This document shows, piece by piece, positions 7,046 through 13,084 of a stretch of 13,217 bases of DNA. The first letter of the stretch is position 1, and the number at the start of each line of letters is the position of its first letter. A model generated the notes under the pieces. The model was not told where the DNA came from, did not search any database, and worked only from the letters and a program-made list of their open reading frames with translations. Source of the stretch: Dehalococcoidia bacterium (GTDB lineage Bacteria > Chloroflexota > Dehalococcoidia > GIF9 > UBA5629); assembly GCA_007280145.1 (NCBI GenBank), contig QYPU01000067.1, positions 1 to 13,217 of the forward strand, written 5' to 3'. The translations under genes were made by a program, and so were the position numbers.

Positions 7046-7102
7046 GGGGTAGCCTGGAGCATCCGCTCTAGGCATGATTGGAGCCGATGCTCCAATCCAC
7101 CC
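7046..7102 (+). promoter_or_regulatory. possible structured RNA: two tandem hairpins closed as a three-way junction
   Basis: The 333-base gap 6989-7321 holds a compact structure. Hairpin 1 is CCTGGAGC-ATCC-GCTCTAGG (7053-7072, 8 pairs with one G-U). Hairpin 2 is GATTGGAGC-CGAT-GCTCCAATC (7076-7097, 9 pairs). GGGT (7047-7050) can pair with ACCC (7099-7102) to close both. A mutually exclusive 9-pair alternative joins TGGAGCATC (7055-7063) to GATGCTCCA (7086-7094). No known riboswitch class is recognised, and no T-run follows. It lies about 220 bases upstream of the AhpD-like gene at 7322. Confidence 0.3.
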
Positions 7103-7321
7103 GGGGTAGAGTACAAGAATCTATTTTCGGAATAAACCGCCAGTGCCCCGAGTGAAGCTACTTATCTTCTCGCTTTTCTAAAGCTCACGAGGACTAAAGA
7201 ACCAAAAATTAACCACCCTGTCTCCCAGGACATTCACCGTTTTTAGACAAATAGAGACTGGCAAGTTATCATGTGAACAGCTTCCAGGTTATAGAAAATC
7301 AATTTCAGGAGGTAAAACGAA

Positions 7322-7642
7322 ATGGAGGACATGATTAAAGCTATGAGTAAAAGCTCCAAAGTCTCTGACAGAAAATATGCTGAGCTGATGCAAGCATTCT
7401 CCGGCTTCGCCAACGAAGTGCATAAAGAGGGTGCTCTGTCACTCAAGATGAAAGAACTAATCGCTATAGGCATAGCTGTGGTGAAAAATTGTGAGTTGTG
7501 CATGGACGCCCACGTAAAAGAAGCACTTCAAGCAGGAGCGACCAGAGAAGAGGTAATGGAAACTTGCTACGTGGCCACTCTGATGGATGGAGGGCCATCG
7601 CTAGCCCATACATCCTATATTGCAAAAATCCTAGAAGGTTAG
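7322..7642 (+). CDS. AhpD-like / carboxymuconolactone decarboxylase family protein (second copy)
   Basis: This 106-residue single-domain protein has the AhpD-type active site E45, C57, C60, H64 (CELCMDAH) with the same Glu-x11-Cys-x2-Cys-x3-His spacing as the protein at 1428-1757. It probably has thiol-dependent peroxidase or disulfide-exchange activity. The ATG at 7322 follows CAGGAGG at a good distance. The C-terminus (ATLMDGGPSLAHTSYIAKIL) matches the family. The two copies differ at many residues, so they are separate paralogues and not a recent duplication. It is followed by a VOC-fold gene after 71 bases on the same strand, perhaps as part of one transcription unit with the genes up to 9159. 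Confidence 0.88.
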   Translation: MEDMIKAMSKSSKVSDRKYAELMQAFSGFANEVHKEGALSLKMKELIAIGIAVVKNCELCMDAHVKEALQAGATREEVMETCYVATLMDGGPSLAHTSYIAKILEG

Positions 7643-7713
7643 AAGTATCAAAATAAGAATCTGGAGACAACCCAACCCAGGGAAGTTGTAAGCAAGCGCT
7701 AGAGAGGAGACTT

Positions 7714-8157
7714 GTGCGGGTACAACTGCAGCATACTCACATCTTTGCCACCGACATAGAGGCCACTCTTAGATTCTGGCAGGATATGTTCGGTGCCCGG
7801 GTACTGTTCGATACAGAGATAGCTGGTGCCCGTAATGTGATGATAGCCATTGGCTCGGGCAGGATAAATATATACGACCAGCCACCTCAAGAGGGCAGGG
7901 GTGGCGCCTATCACCATCTGGGCATTCAGACCGACGACCTGCCCGCCCTGATAGAGCATATGAAGAGCCAAGGATTCCAATTCCAGGGGCATGTCAGTGA
8001 TTATGGCTACATGAAATATATCATGGCTATGGCCCCGGATAATATCCTTCTGGAGCTATTCCAGGTAGTTCCAGAAAAGACTCCACCGGAGGTGCAAAAG
8101 ACCTTGAGGCAGGCCTTTGCCTTCTACGACACCGGGCAATACGAGGACAAGTTTTAG
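7714..8157 (+). CDS. VOC superfamily (glyoxalase/dioxygenase-fold) protein
   Basis: This 147-residue protein has two beta-alpha-beta-beta-beta modules of the vicinal oxygen chelate fold. Module 1 runs from QHTHIFATDIEATLRFWQDM, and module 2 from HHLGIQTDDLPALIEHMKSQ to the closing strand NILLELFQVV. Likely metal ligands are a histidine of the first strand (H7 or H9), one of the paired histidines in AYHHLGI and the glutamate of LLELF, as in glyoxalase I and related enzymes. The reaction cannot be named. The start is a GTG with GAGGAG at a proper distance upstream. A C-terminal tail of about 25 residues (PPEVQKTLRQAFAFYDTGQY) extends past the domain. Confidence 0.82.
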   Translation: MRVQLQHTHIFATDIEATLRFWQDMFGARVLFDTEIAGARNVMIAIGSGRINIYDQPPQEGRGGAYHHLGIQTDDLPALIEHMKSQGFQFQGHVSDYGYMKYIMAMAPDNILLELFQVVPEKTPPEVQKTLRQAFAFYDTGQYEDKF

Positions 8158-8172
8158 CCTGACCTGCTTTGA

Positions 8173-8217
8173 GCCCCCCTCGAGGAACAGAGGCAGCAGA
8201 TACTCAAAATAGCTTAA
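8173..8217 (+). pseudogene. 3' end remnant of a paralogue of the helical gene at 5668-6255
   Basis: The frame reads A-P-L-E-E-Q-R-Q-Q-I-L-K-I-A-stop, against K-A-L-E-E-H-K-Q-Q-I-L-K-I-A-stop at the end of the gene at 5668-6255. Over the last 36 bases 30 are identical, and the differences are mostly silent or conservative (H to Q, K to R). An in-frame TGA at 8170-8172 and the stop of the VOC gene at 8155-8157 mean the rest of the gene is gone. It lies between the VOC gene and the metallo-hydrolase gene. Confidence 0.6.
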
Positions 8218-8250
8218 GAGCTGACCACCCAAAATAAAGGAACAACTGCT

Positions 8251-9159
8251 ATGCTGATTCAAGAACCAGGAAAGGTTACCAACAAAATAGATTACCTGGG
8301 AACTCGCGAACTTTGCCTGTACCTGCTCAAGGGCAAGGAAGCTATGCTCATCGAAGGCGGTATGAGCTGGATAGTCCCAACGCTGGAAAGGCAATTGGCA
8401 GCAATGGAGTTCAATCTTGAGAAGGTTAAATATCTGGTCATCACTCATTCCCACTTTGACCACTGCGGGGCTGTACCCTACCTGAAAAGGAGATTTCCGC
8501 ACATACAGATACTGGCTTCGTCACAGTCCCAGAAGATATTCTCCAAGGAAAAAGCGACGCACTTCATTGCTGATATCAATAAGCAAATGATTGAGGGGTT
8601 AGGACTCCAAGATGAGTATGAAACATTGGATTTGAAGTTCGACGGAATTAAAGTAGACCGAGTCATGTCAGAGAACGATATCATAGACCTTGGCGACGGC
8701 ATCGATGCCCATTTTATGGAGGTCCCAGGCCACACTCAATGCTGCATCGCCGTATATGTCCCAGCATTGAAGGCTATCTTCCCATCAGATTCCGCCCCGT
8801 ATCCCACAGACGATGGCAGCAACCTTCTCTATCCCTCAGGTCAATATGACTTTTCCCTGTATGAAAAATCGTTACAGAAGATAGCCAACCGTGAGGTTGA
8901 GATATGTGCTTTCGGCCACAATGGCGTTGCCATAGGCGAGAAAGCAAAAAAGGTCTTACACCAGGGGCTACAGCAAACAGAGGAGTTCAAGAATTACATT
9001 ATCGAGCAATACCGGCAGACAGGCGACTTAGATATGCTAGCACACCAAGTCGCTACTGAGGCAATGAGAAAAAACAAAAACAACTTAATGAGCATAGAAT
9101 TGCAAACTAATATAGCAAAGACAGTGATAGGTAAAATACTACGCTCCGCTGAGGAGTAG
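8251..9159 (+). CDS. metallo-beta-lactamase-fold metallo-hydrolase
   Basis: This 302-residue protein has all metal ligands of a binuclear MBL-fold enzyme: H66, H68, D70 and H71 in THSHFDHCG, H161 in VPGHTQ, D180 in PSDSA and H223 in GHNG. It is therefore likely an active hydrolase or, less likely, an oxygen-reducing diiron protein; it has no flavodoxin domain. The substrate is unknown. The long insertion between the first motif and H161 and the C-terminal helical region (235-302) resemble the general thioesterase/lactonase-like MBL groups. AAAGGA lies about 11 bases upstream of the ATG. It follows the VOC gene on the same strand, so VOC plus MBL could act on a common thioester or aldehyde-derived substrate, as in glyoxalase pathways. 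That is only inference from context. Confidence 0.9.
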   Translation: MLIQEPGKVTNKIDYLGTRELCLYLLKGKEAMLIEGGMSWIVPTLERQLAAMEFNLEKVKYLVITHSHFDHCGAVPYLKRRFPHIQILASSQSQKIFSKEKATHFIADINKQMIEGLGLQDEYETLDLKFDGIKVDRVMSENDIIDLGDGIDAHFMEVPGHTQCCIAVYVPALKAIFPSDSAPYPTDDGSNLLYPSGQYDFSLYEKSLQKIANREVEICAFGHNGVAIGEKAKKVLHQGLQQTEEFKNYIIEQYRQTGDLDMLAHQVATEAMRKNKNNLMSIELQTNIAKTVIGKILRSAEE

Positions 9160-9167
9160 CTCACAGG

Positions 9168-9201
9168 TTGCTGGGGAAAGACACCCAAGGCCCCCCAGCA
9201 A
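9168..9201. terminator. strong hairpin between convergent genes, possible bidirectional terminator
   Basis: TTGCTGGGG (9168-9176) and CCCCAGCAA (9193-9201) form a perfect 9-pair stem with a 16-base loop. It begins 9 bases after the stop of the MBL gene and stands in the gap facing the iron-sulfur flavoprotein gene. No T-run follows on either strand, so intrinsic termination is uncertain. Confidence 0.4.
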
Positions 9202-9256
9202 ACGACAACAGGCAAGCAGAGTATGTATCAAGCAGTGTAACACATAAAAATACGAT

Positions 9257-9835
9257 TCACTTTCTTGACTTCGAAAGCCGGCCCACCATTCGGACTACAT
9301 TCCTCCCTACAGCTCTAGCCTCCTCCAAAGCTGAAAGAGAAGGGGAGCCACCTACTCCTTGTCTCACATCACCCTTTTCCATGCCATAGCCTATGCCACC
9401 CCCGGCTACTATCATTCCATGAACCATAAAGTAGGGATACAATAAACTAAGAACCTCCCCTGCTCCCACCCTCCGTGCAGCCACAATAGCTGCAGCTACT
9501 TTACCTCTTAGCTTCCTGCCTCCCAGAAGCGCATAAGTTCTGTCCATTATGGCCTTTGCTTGTGCACTCACATTCATAAAGTACACAGGAGTGCCCAGGA
9601 CCACTCCCTCAGCCAGTTCAAGTTGTTCGTATATCATCTGCATATCATCCTTAATCTTGCACGTGCCATTTTTGAGGCAGGCCCCGCAACCATCACAGGG
9701 GGCAATGTTCATATCTGCCACCAGAATCAGTTCGGTTTCCCCTCCAGCCTCACGTGCCGCTTCAAGCGCTGCTCTAACCAATATCTCTGTATTTCCACCT
9801 TTGCGAGGGCTGCAGACAATTCCCAATATCCTCAT
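9257..9835 (-). CDS. iron-sulfur flavoprotein (NADPH-dependent FMN reductase family), second copy
   Basis: This is a 192-residue flavodoxin-like protein. The flavin loop is CSPRKGGNT (8-16). The compact 4Fe-4S motif C47-x2-C50-x2-C53-x5-C59 (CDGCGACLKNGTC) has exactly the spacing of the paralogue at 739-1362. A second flavin segment, GTPVYFMNVSAQAKAIMDR, lies at 81-99, and a glycine-rich IVAGGGIGYGMEKGD segment near 142-156 completes the family pattern. AAGGAGAGG lies upstream of the ATG at 9835. It is transcribed toward the MBL gene. A near-perfect palindrome in its leader (9855-9878) suggests dedicated regulation. Redox partners are unknown. Confidence 0.9.
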   Translation of the reverse strand: MRILGIVCSPRKGGNTEILVRAALEAAREAGGETELILVADMNIAPCDGCGACLKNGTCKIKDDMQMIYEQLELAEGVVLGTPVYFMNVSAQAKAIMDRTYALLGGRKLRGKVAAAIVAARRVGAGEVLSLLYPYFMVHGMIVAGGGIGYGMEKGDVRQGVGGSPSLSALEEARAVGRNVVRMVGRLSKSRK

Positions 9836-9854
9836 AGCTTAACCTCTCCTTTTC

Positions 9855-9878
9855 ATGTTCATCAGAACTGAAGAACAT
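9855..9878 (-). promoter_or_regulatory. palindromic operator candidate in the iron-sulfur flavoprotein leader
   Basis: ATGTTCATCAG-AA-CTGAAGAACAT on the plus strand is an inverted repeat with 10 of 11 matched pairs. It lies 20 bases upstream of the ATG at 9835 and downstream of a TATAAT on the minus strand (9894-9899), a typical place for a repressor site. No regulator is encoded next to it. Confidence 0.4.
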
Positions 9879-9893
9879 TCACAGATGAAACTA

Positions 9894-9899
9894 ATTATA
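9894..9899 (-). promoter_or_regulatory. candidate -10 box for the second iron-sulfur flavoprotein gene
   Basis: A perfect TATAAT on the minus strand, 58 bases upstream of the ATG at 9835 and just upstream of the leader palindrome. No clear -35 hexamer is seen. Confidence 0.3.
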
Positions 9900-10015
9900 A
9901 ATCACTCCCTCCAAAGTATCTATTTTTCGTATCCAGGCTACTTAGAAATAACTTCAGCCGGAGGGAGCCTCAATCTAGCCTCATAGCTGCGTAAGGTAAT
10001 TTCCCCTTACACAAG

Positions 10016-10273
10016 TTAAAAGTTAAGGTTTTCTATAGAGAGTGACGAGGTAATACCGACTTCAATCGTTTGAGGCTTTATCGCGCCATCGTCTTCCGCT
10101 ATGGGTTTACCGACAAGCGTCCACTCTTGCTGGCAACTATGGCAGTAAACGCGACCACGCAAGTCTATATCCACGGTCCCACCGCATATCGGACAGGGAA
10201 TAAACAACTCCTTGAGCTCAGGCACTTTGATAGCCTCAAACTTTGGGCTTTCAGTTTCAACTGCTCCTACCAT
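10016..10273 (-). CDS. small zinc-ribbon protein
   Basis: This 85-residue protein has one probable zinc ribbon: C27-P-x-C30 (CPICGG) and C44-H-x-C47 (CHSCQQEW), 13 residues apart, flanked by short beta-prone segments. The N-terminal 25 residues and the C-terminal 30 (ending in a Thr/Ser-rich stretch) are not recognisable. A role in nucleic-acid or protein binding is typical for such ribbons but cannot be specified. GAGGAAGGA stands upstream of the ATG at 10273. A GTAAGG/CCTTAC inverted repeat (9991-10010) lies 6 bases beyond the stop but has no T-run. Confidence 0.7.
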   Translation of the reverse strand: MVGAVETESPKFEAIKVPELKELFIPCPICGGTVDIDLRGRVYCHSCQQEWTLVGKPIAEDDGAIKPQTIEVGITSSLSIENLNF

Positions 10274-10395
10274 GTGTCCTTCCTCAATCTATCCAATTTA
10301 GCAACTGACACCAAATAACATACTGGGGACCTGGTTGTGATAACACAATCTTCAATCTAAATTCGCCCTTGTTGCTCTCTGAGCACAAACGGACC

Positions 10396-10479
10396 CTACA
10401 CCAAATACCAGAAACAGAAGCAAAAAACCAGGGACACGAGCATGAAACCACCAACTATAGCGATAAGCTCTTTATTCAT
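10396..10479 (-). CDS. candidate 27-residue single-span membrane peptide
   Basis: A short frame reads MNKELIAIVGGFMLVSLVFC and continues with six more hydrophobic or aromatic residues to a final Val before TAG. It looks like a positively flanked N-terminus followed by one transmembrane helix, with two cysteines near the end. AAGGTGG lies upstream but about 15 bases from the ATG, a loose fit. It is on the same strand as the zinc-ribbon gene, 122 bases upstream of that gene's start. Apart from this frame, the gap 10274-10700 shows only the promoter-like box noted at 10626. A chance hydrophobic frame is a real alternative. Confidence 0.35.
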   Translation of the reverse strand: MNKELIAIVGGFMLVSLVFCFCFWYLV

Positions 10480-10625
10480 TTTTATAACTCGTCACCACCT
10501 TTTGGGTTCCTGAAATATATAACGAATAAAAGCAAGCATTAGTTTAGTGGACCGAACCCTTAGTAAGGCAGACGAGGGCTGAGCTGGTTTGATTTACAGG
10601 TATTCCATCTCATTTCGGTTAGGTG

Positions 10626-10631
10626 TATACT
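10626..10631 (+). promoter_or_regulatory. candidate -10 box for the 51-residue gene
   Basis: TATACT lies 69 bases upstream of the ATG at 10701. The region 16-18 bases upstream has no good -35 match, so support is weak. Confidence 0.25.
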
Positions 10632-10700
10632 CAGAGCATGTATAGCCCAGCGAGACAGACAAAGACAAGAATAATCAAGTGAGTAAAAGGGAGGTAGCTA

Positions 10701-10856
10701 ATGGAAAAACAAGAGTTTCAGCAATTGCTCGACCTCTTAAAACAGGTTAACAAACACCTGGAGCACATGAGCTCTCGCCTGGACAAGATAGATAAGTCTT
10801 TAGAGAAAATGAGGGGTGAAACCAAGAGGCGGCGCGAGTCCCCCTTTGACATTTAA
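10701..10856 (+). CDS. 51-residue basic coiled-coil protein
   Basis: This small gene has an excellent start: GGGAGG lies 7 bases upstream of the ATG. The product begins MEKQEFQQLLDLLKQVNKHL. It continues as an amphipathic helix with leucines at heptad spacing to about residue 38 and ends in a basic tail (KRRRESPFDI). It probably oligomerises or binds a partner; function is unknown. It is too short for most automatic gene callers. The three-gene operon at 11089 follows on the same strand after 232 bases but has its own promoter. Confidence 0.65.
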   Translation: MEKQEFQQLLDLLKQVNKHLEHMSSRLDKIDKSLEKMRGETKRRRESPFDI

Positions 10857-10966
10857 TGACTGAGCTCAGCCAGGCAGACCTGGAGACGGCAGGCAAGCAT
10901 ACAGCCTCAAGGATTGACCACATTCCACAGGGGTATTCCGTTCCGCTCTCGCTGGGTGATAATGAG

Positions 10967-11004
10967 ACAAGCTTGTTGACAGGGTAGCTAATTTTGTTTA
11001 ACAT
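10967..11004 (+). promoter_or_regulatory. sigma-70-type promoter with palindrome, upstream of the three-gene operon
   Basis: A perfect TTGACA (-35, 10976-10981) and TAACAT (-10, 10999-11004) are separated by 17 bases. The 10-base palindrome ACAAGCTTGT (10967-10976) overlaps the first base of the -35 box, as an operator might. Transcription would begin near 11011, giving a leader of about 78 bases. Confidence 0.5.
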
Positions 11005-11088
11005 TCAGCATGGGAATCCTGTATGGTAACGCTTAGAATAAGTTTACAATTACCAAAATAGTCTCACTGTTTCTTTTTGAAAATTGTC

Positions 11089-11706
11089 ATGAAGCCGAAT
11101 CTGAAGTCTTATCACGCTATCTCAATGCGGTTCTTTACTACCCTAGCCCTAACGGATGATTTAATTTCACGGATACAGAATATTTCGCCTCCCGATGAAG
11201 ATGGGGATAGTGCCTTCTTTGACTCCTACGAAGGGCACAGAGCTCACGTTTGGGTCGTGAAGGAAAATGAAGGTATAGACAAAGACGTACGAAGGTTTAG
11301 GATTCACTTCAACTATGAACAAGGGAGAGGTGGAAGATTACGTAAGAGTACCCCTCAAGTAGAGCAACTTCTCGATATACTTTCTTCGATTGAAGAAAAG
11401 ATGGACTTTGATTGTCAAGTCGCATTCGAGTTCGGAAAACGCTTGAAACCGAAACCGATAATCAGCTTGCCTATCAAGTATACAGAGTCACCAAACATGC
11501 CTTTTGATATAATTCAAGGTCTTCGCCTAGTGAAGCTGGATGATAAAAAGTGGAAATATGATGCAATTTTAGAAGCTGTCACCGCTGGAACAATAATGGC
11601 AAACATTTCCTTTAGCCATACCTCTGAAATTCAAGAATCATTGGCTAATAAAATATTGGAGGAAGGGGCAGCAATAGCTGAGAGTTTCGTTTCAAAGGAG
11701 CAATAG
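11089..11706 (+). CDS. unknown protein, first gene of a HEPN-linked three-gene operon
   Basis: I do not recognise this 205-residue protein. The N-terminal half is mixed alpha/beta (MRFFTTLALTDDLISRI at 13-29, then the acidic PPDEDGDSAFFDSYEGHRAH). A basic segment, FRIHFNYEQGRGGRLRKS, follows, and a helical region predominates toward the C-terminus. No catalytic motif, membrane segment or zinc site is seen. Neither the ATG at 11089 nor a TTG at 11077 in the same frame has a clear ribosome binding site; I chose the ATG. One base separates its stop from the next start (TAG-A-ATG), so it is translationally linked to the gene at 11708. The region appears more AT-rich by eye than the metabolic genes to the left, compatible with acquisition. 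Confidence 0.75.
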   Translation: MKPNLKSYHAISMRFFTTLALTDDLISRIQNISPPDEDGDSAFFDSYEGHRAHVWVVKENEGIDKDVRRFRIHFNYEQGRGGRLRKSTPQVEQLLDILSSIEEKMDFDCQVAFEFGKRLKPKPIISLPIKYTESPNMPFDIIQGLRLVKLDDKKWKYDAILEAVTAGTIMANISFSHTSEIQESLANKILEEGAAIAESFVSKEQ

Positions 11707-11707
11707 A

Positions 11708-12367
11708 ATGTCAGTAACGTATGCAGAGAAGGTGTACTGCACAGTGAATGGAGCAGAAAGAACTGGATGGGGAAAACAATTCGGTATGGGAGCAACTCCA
11801 ACATTACGACTAACCCGCAAACCATTCCTTCAGATGTCAGCACACGAGTCATGGGCAAAATACTGGTTGGAAATGGCAGCTAGACGTCGTGATTTACCCG
11901 AATTCGAGTTTGCTGAGATAATTGAAGTTGATAGCTTAACTAGTAGTATAGAATCCATATGGCAAGGATGGTCACCTGATTTCAGGCAAGAATTCTCATC
12001 TCCCAAAAAGAATATTGATAAACTATTTGAAGAAATCTATGGCAGAACTGTTGTCACTCAAGCTAAACCAGCTACTAATCAGGAGCTGCATGAAGCCTAT
12101 TTGAAGATGGTTAGCACCATTGACATTGTACGTCAAGTATTCCTTTTTGAAGCTGAGGACATTACAGCAATCTGGACTATCATTGATGCCCCGCCATTTG
12201 AAGATTCAATATGCACACCGATATATGATGCTCAACTAAAGATACTTCGAATGCTGAAAGAAGATATGCTTTTCGACTTCCATGTCTTTAATATTTCAGA
12301 GCTTTCTGATGATGTGAAGCTAAAGCACATTATCCCCTCGAATGCCAACCTTGTCTGGCAACGGTAA
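11708..12367 (+). CDS. unknown protein, second gene of the HEPN-linked operon
   Basis: This 219-residue protein has no function I recognise. Its start has a good AAGGAG located in the end of the preceding gene. The N-terminus (1-60) is basic and glycine-containing (GWGKQFGMGATPTLRLTRKP), followed by helical segments (HESWAKYWLEMAARRRDLPE). The C-terminal third (150-200) forms a distinct alpha/beta segment with IWTIIDAPPFED, IYDAQLKIL and FDFHVFNISEL. The pattern of a beta strand, a helix with IYDA and a strand with FDFHV resembles a small domain that I have the impression of having seen in other uncharacterised bacterial proteins; this is memory only. Tight spacing with both neighbours implies one transcript and possibly one complex. 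Confidence 0.78.
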   Translation: MSVTYAEKVYCTVNGAERTGWGKQFGMGATPTLRLTRKPFLQMSAHESWAKYWLEMAARRRDLPEFEFAEIIEVDSLTSSIESIWQGWSPDFRQEFSSPKKNIDKLFEEIYGRTVVTQAKPATNQELHEAYLKMVSTIDIVRQVFLFEAEDITAIWTIIDAPPFEDSICTPIYDAQLKILRMLKEDMLFDFHVFNISELSDDVKLKHIIPSNANLVWQR

Positions 12368-12369
12368 TC

Positions 12370-12762
12370 ATGCCGAATGAAACATTCCATGTTTTTAAAG
12401 CTGAGAGAAATGAGGCTTTCTACAGCTCGTGCAATCTAGATTCGTCCAAATATACTGAATGGGCAGTCGTCGTTCTGTTCTATATTTGTATGCACTATGT
12501 GGACGCTGTGCTCTGTCTAGACACTTCATTGCCTGAAGACCTCCGTGACCCAATAGACCATACCAATCGAAGCAAGGCAGTCGCGCAATGCCCTGATTTG
12601 GATGAAATTGCCTCTAAATACTTGAATCTATATCGCCGCAGCCGAGATGCCCGCTACAACGAAATCGATTTCTCAAGAAAGTTCTTCAATACACTGTATA
12701 CTGACTATTACTGCCCGGTTCGAGATTACCTACGAAAACACCTAAGCCTTCCTACCCAGTAG
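12370..12762 (+). CDS. HEPN-like helical protein, third gene of the operon
   Basis: This 130-residue all-helical protein starts two bases after the preceding stop and has no strong ribosome binding site of its own, so translation is likely coupled. The pattern resembles small HEPN-fold proteins: a first long helix with WAVVVLFYICMHYVDAVL (31-48), a conserved-looking H64-x2-R67 (DHTNR), then Y84-L-x-L-Y-R-R-S-R92-D-A-R95-Y96 in the last helices. HEPN proteins include RNase toxins and adenylation-target or inactive partners. The usual R-x4-6-H ribonuclease motif is not clear here, so activity is uncertain. The assignment rests on pattern recognition, not alignment. Confidence 0.72.
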   Translation: MPNETFHVFKAERNEAFYSSCNLDSSKYTEWAVVVLFYICMHYVDAVLCLDTSLPEDLRDPIDHTNRSKAVAQCPDLDEIASKYLNLYRRSRDARYNEIDFSRKFFNTLYTDYYCPVRDYLRKHLSLPTQ

Positions 12763-13084
12763 TCTAATTCATGATTCCCATTCCGCATTGAACAAATTGG
12801 TGTCTCAACGTCTATGGATAACAACATTTAGCAAGATCAACACATGTAGCAACTAGAAGGACTAATTCAAGCTACAGTGGAAGAGCGAAGCTTCAAACCA
12901 TCCTCAAACTTAAGTGACATTGTGAATTTAACCCTATACAAAGTTCCAAAGTCCCAAACCCCTTCCCCAAAGACACCCTCAAATCTCTGAACCATCCGCT
13001 GATACCACATCCCAGATAGCATTATAGAGTCAAGCAAACAGAAAACATTCAAGGGTTGCAGATACAGGAGCTAAACAAAAGGTT
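12763..13084. other. intergenic region without convincing genes
   Basis: This 322-base stretch between the HEPN-like gene and tRNA-Glu holds no frame with a ribosome binding site and plausible composition. The one structured item is GATTCCCAT (12773-12781), an inverted copy of ATGGGAATC at 11010-11018 on the other side of the three-gene operon. Confidence 0.5.

Noticed and set aside
12867..13052. 61-codon minus-strand frame between the HEPN operon and tRNA-Glu
   Set aside because: No ribosome binding site at its ATG and no recognisable domain; probably chance.
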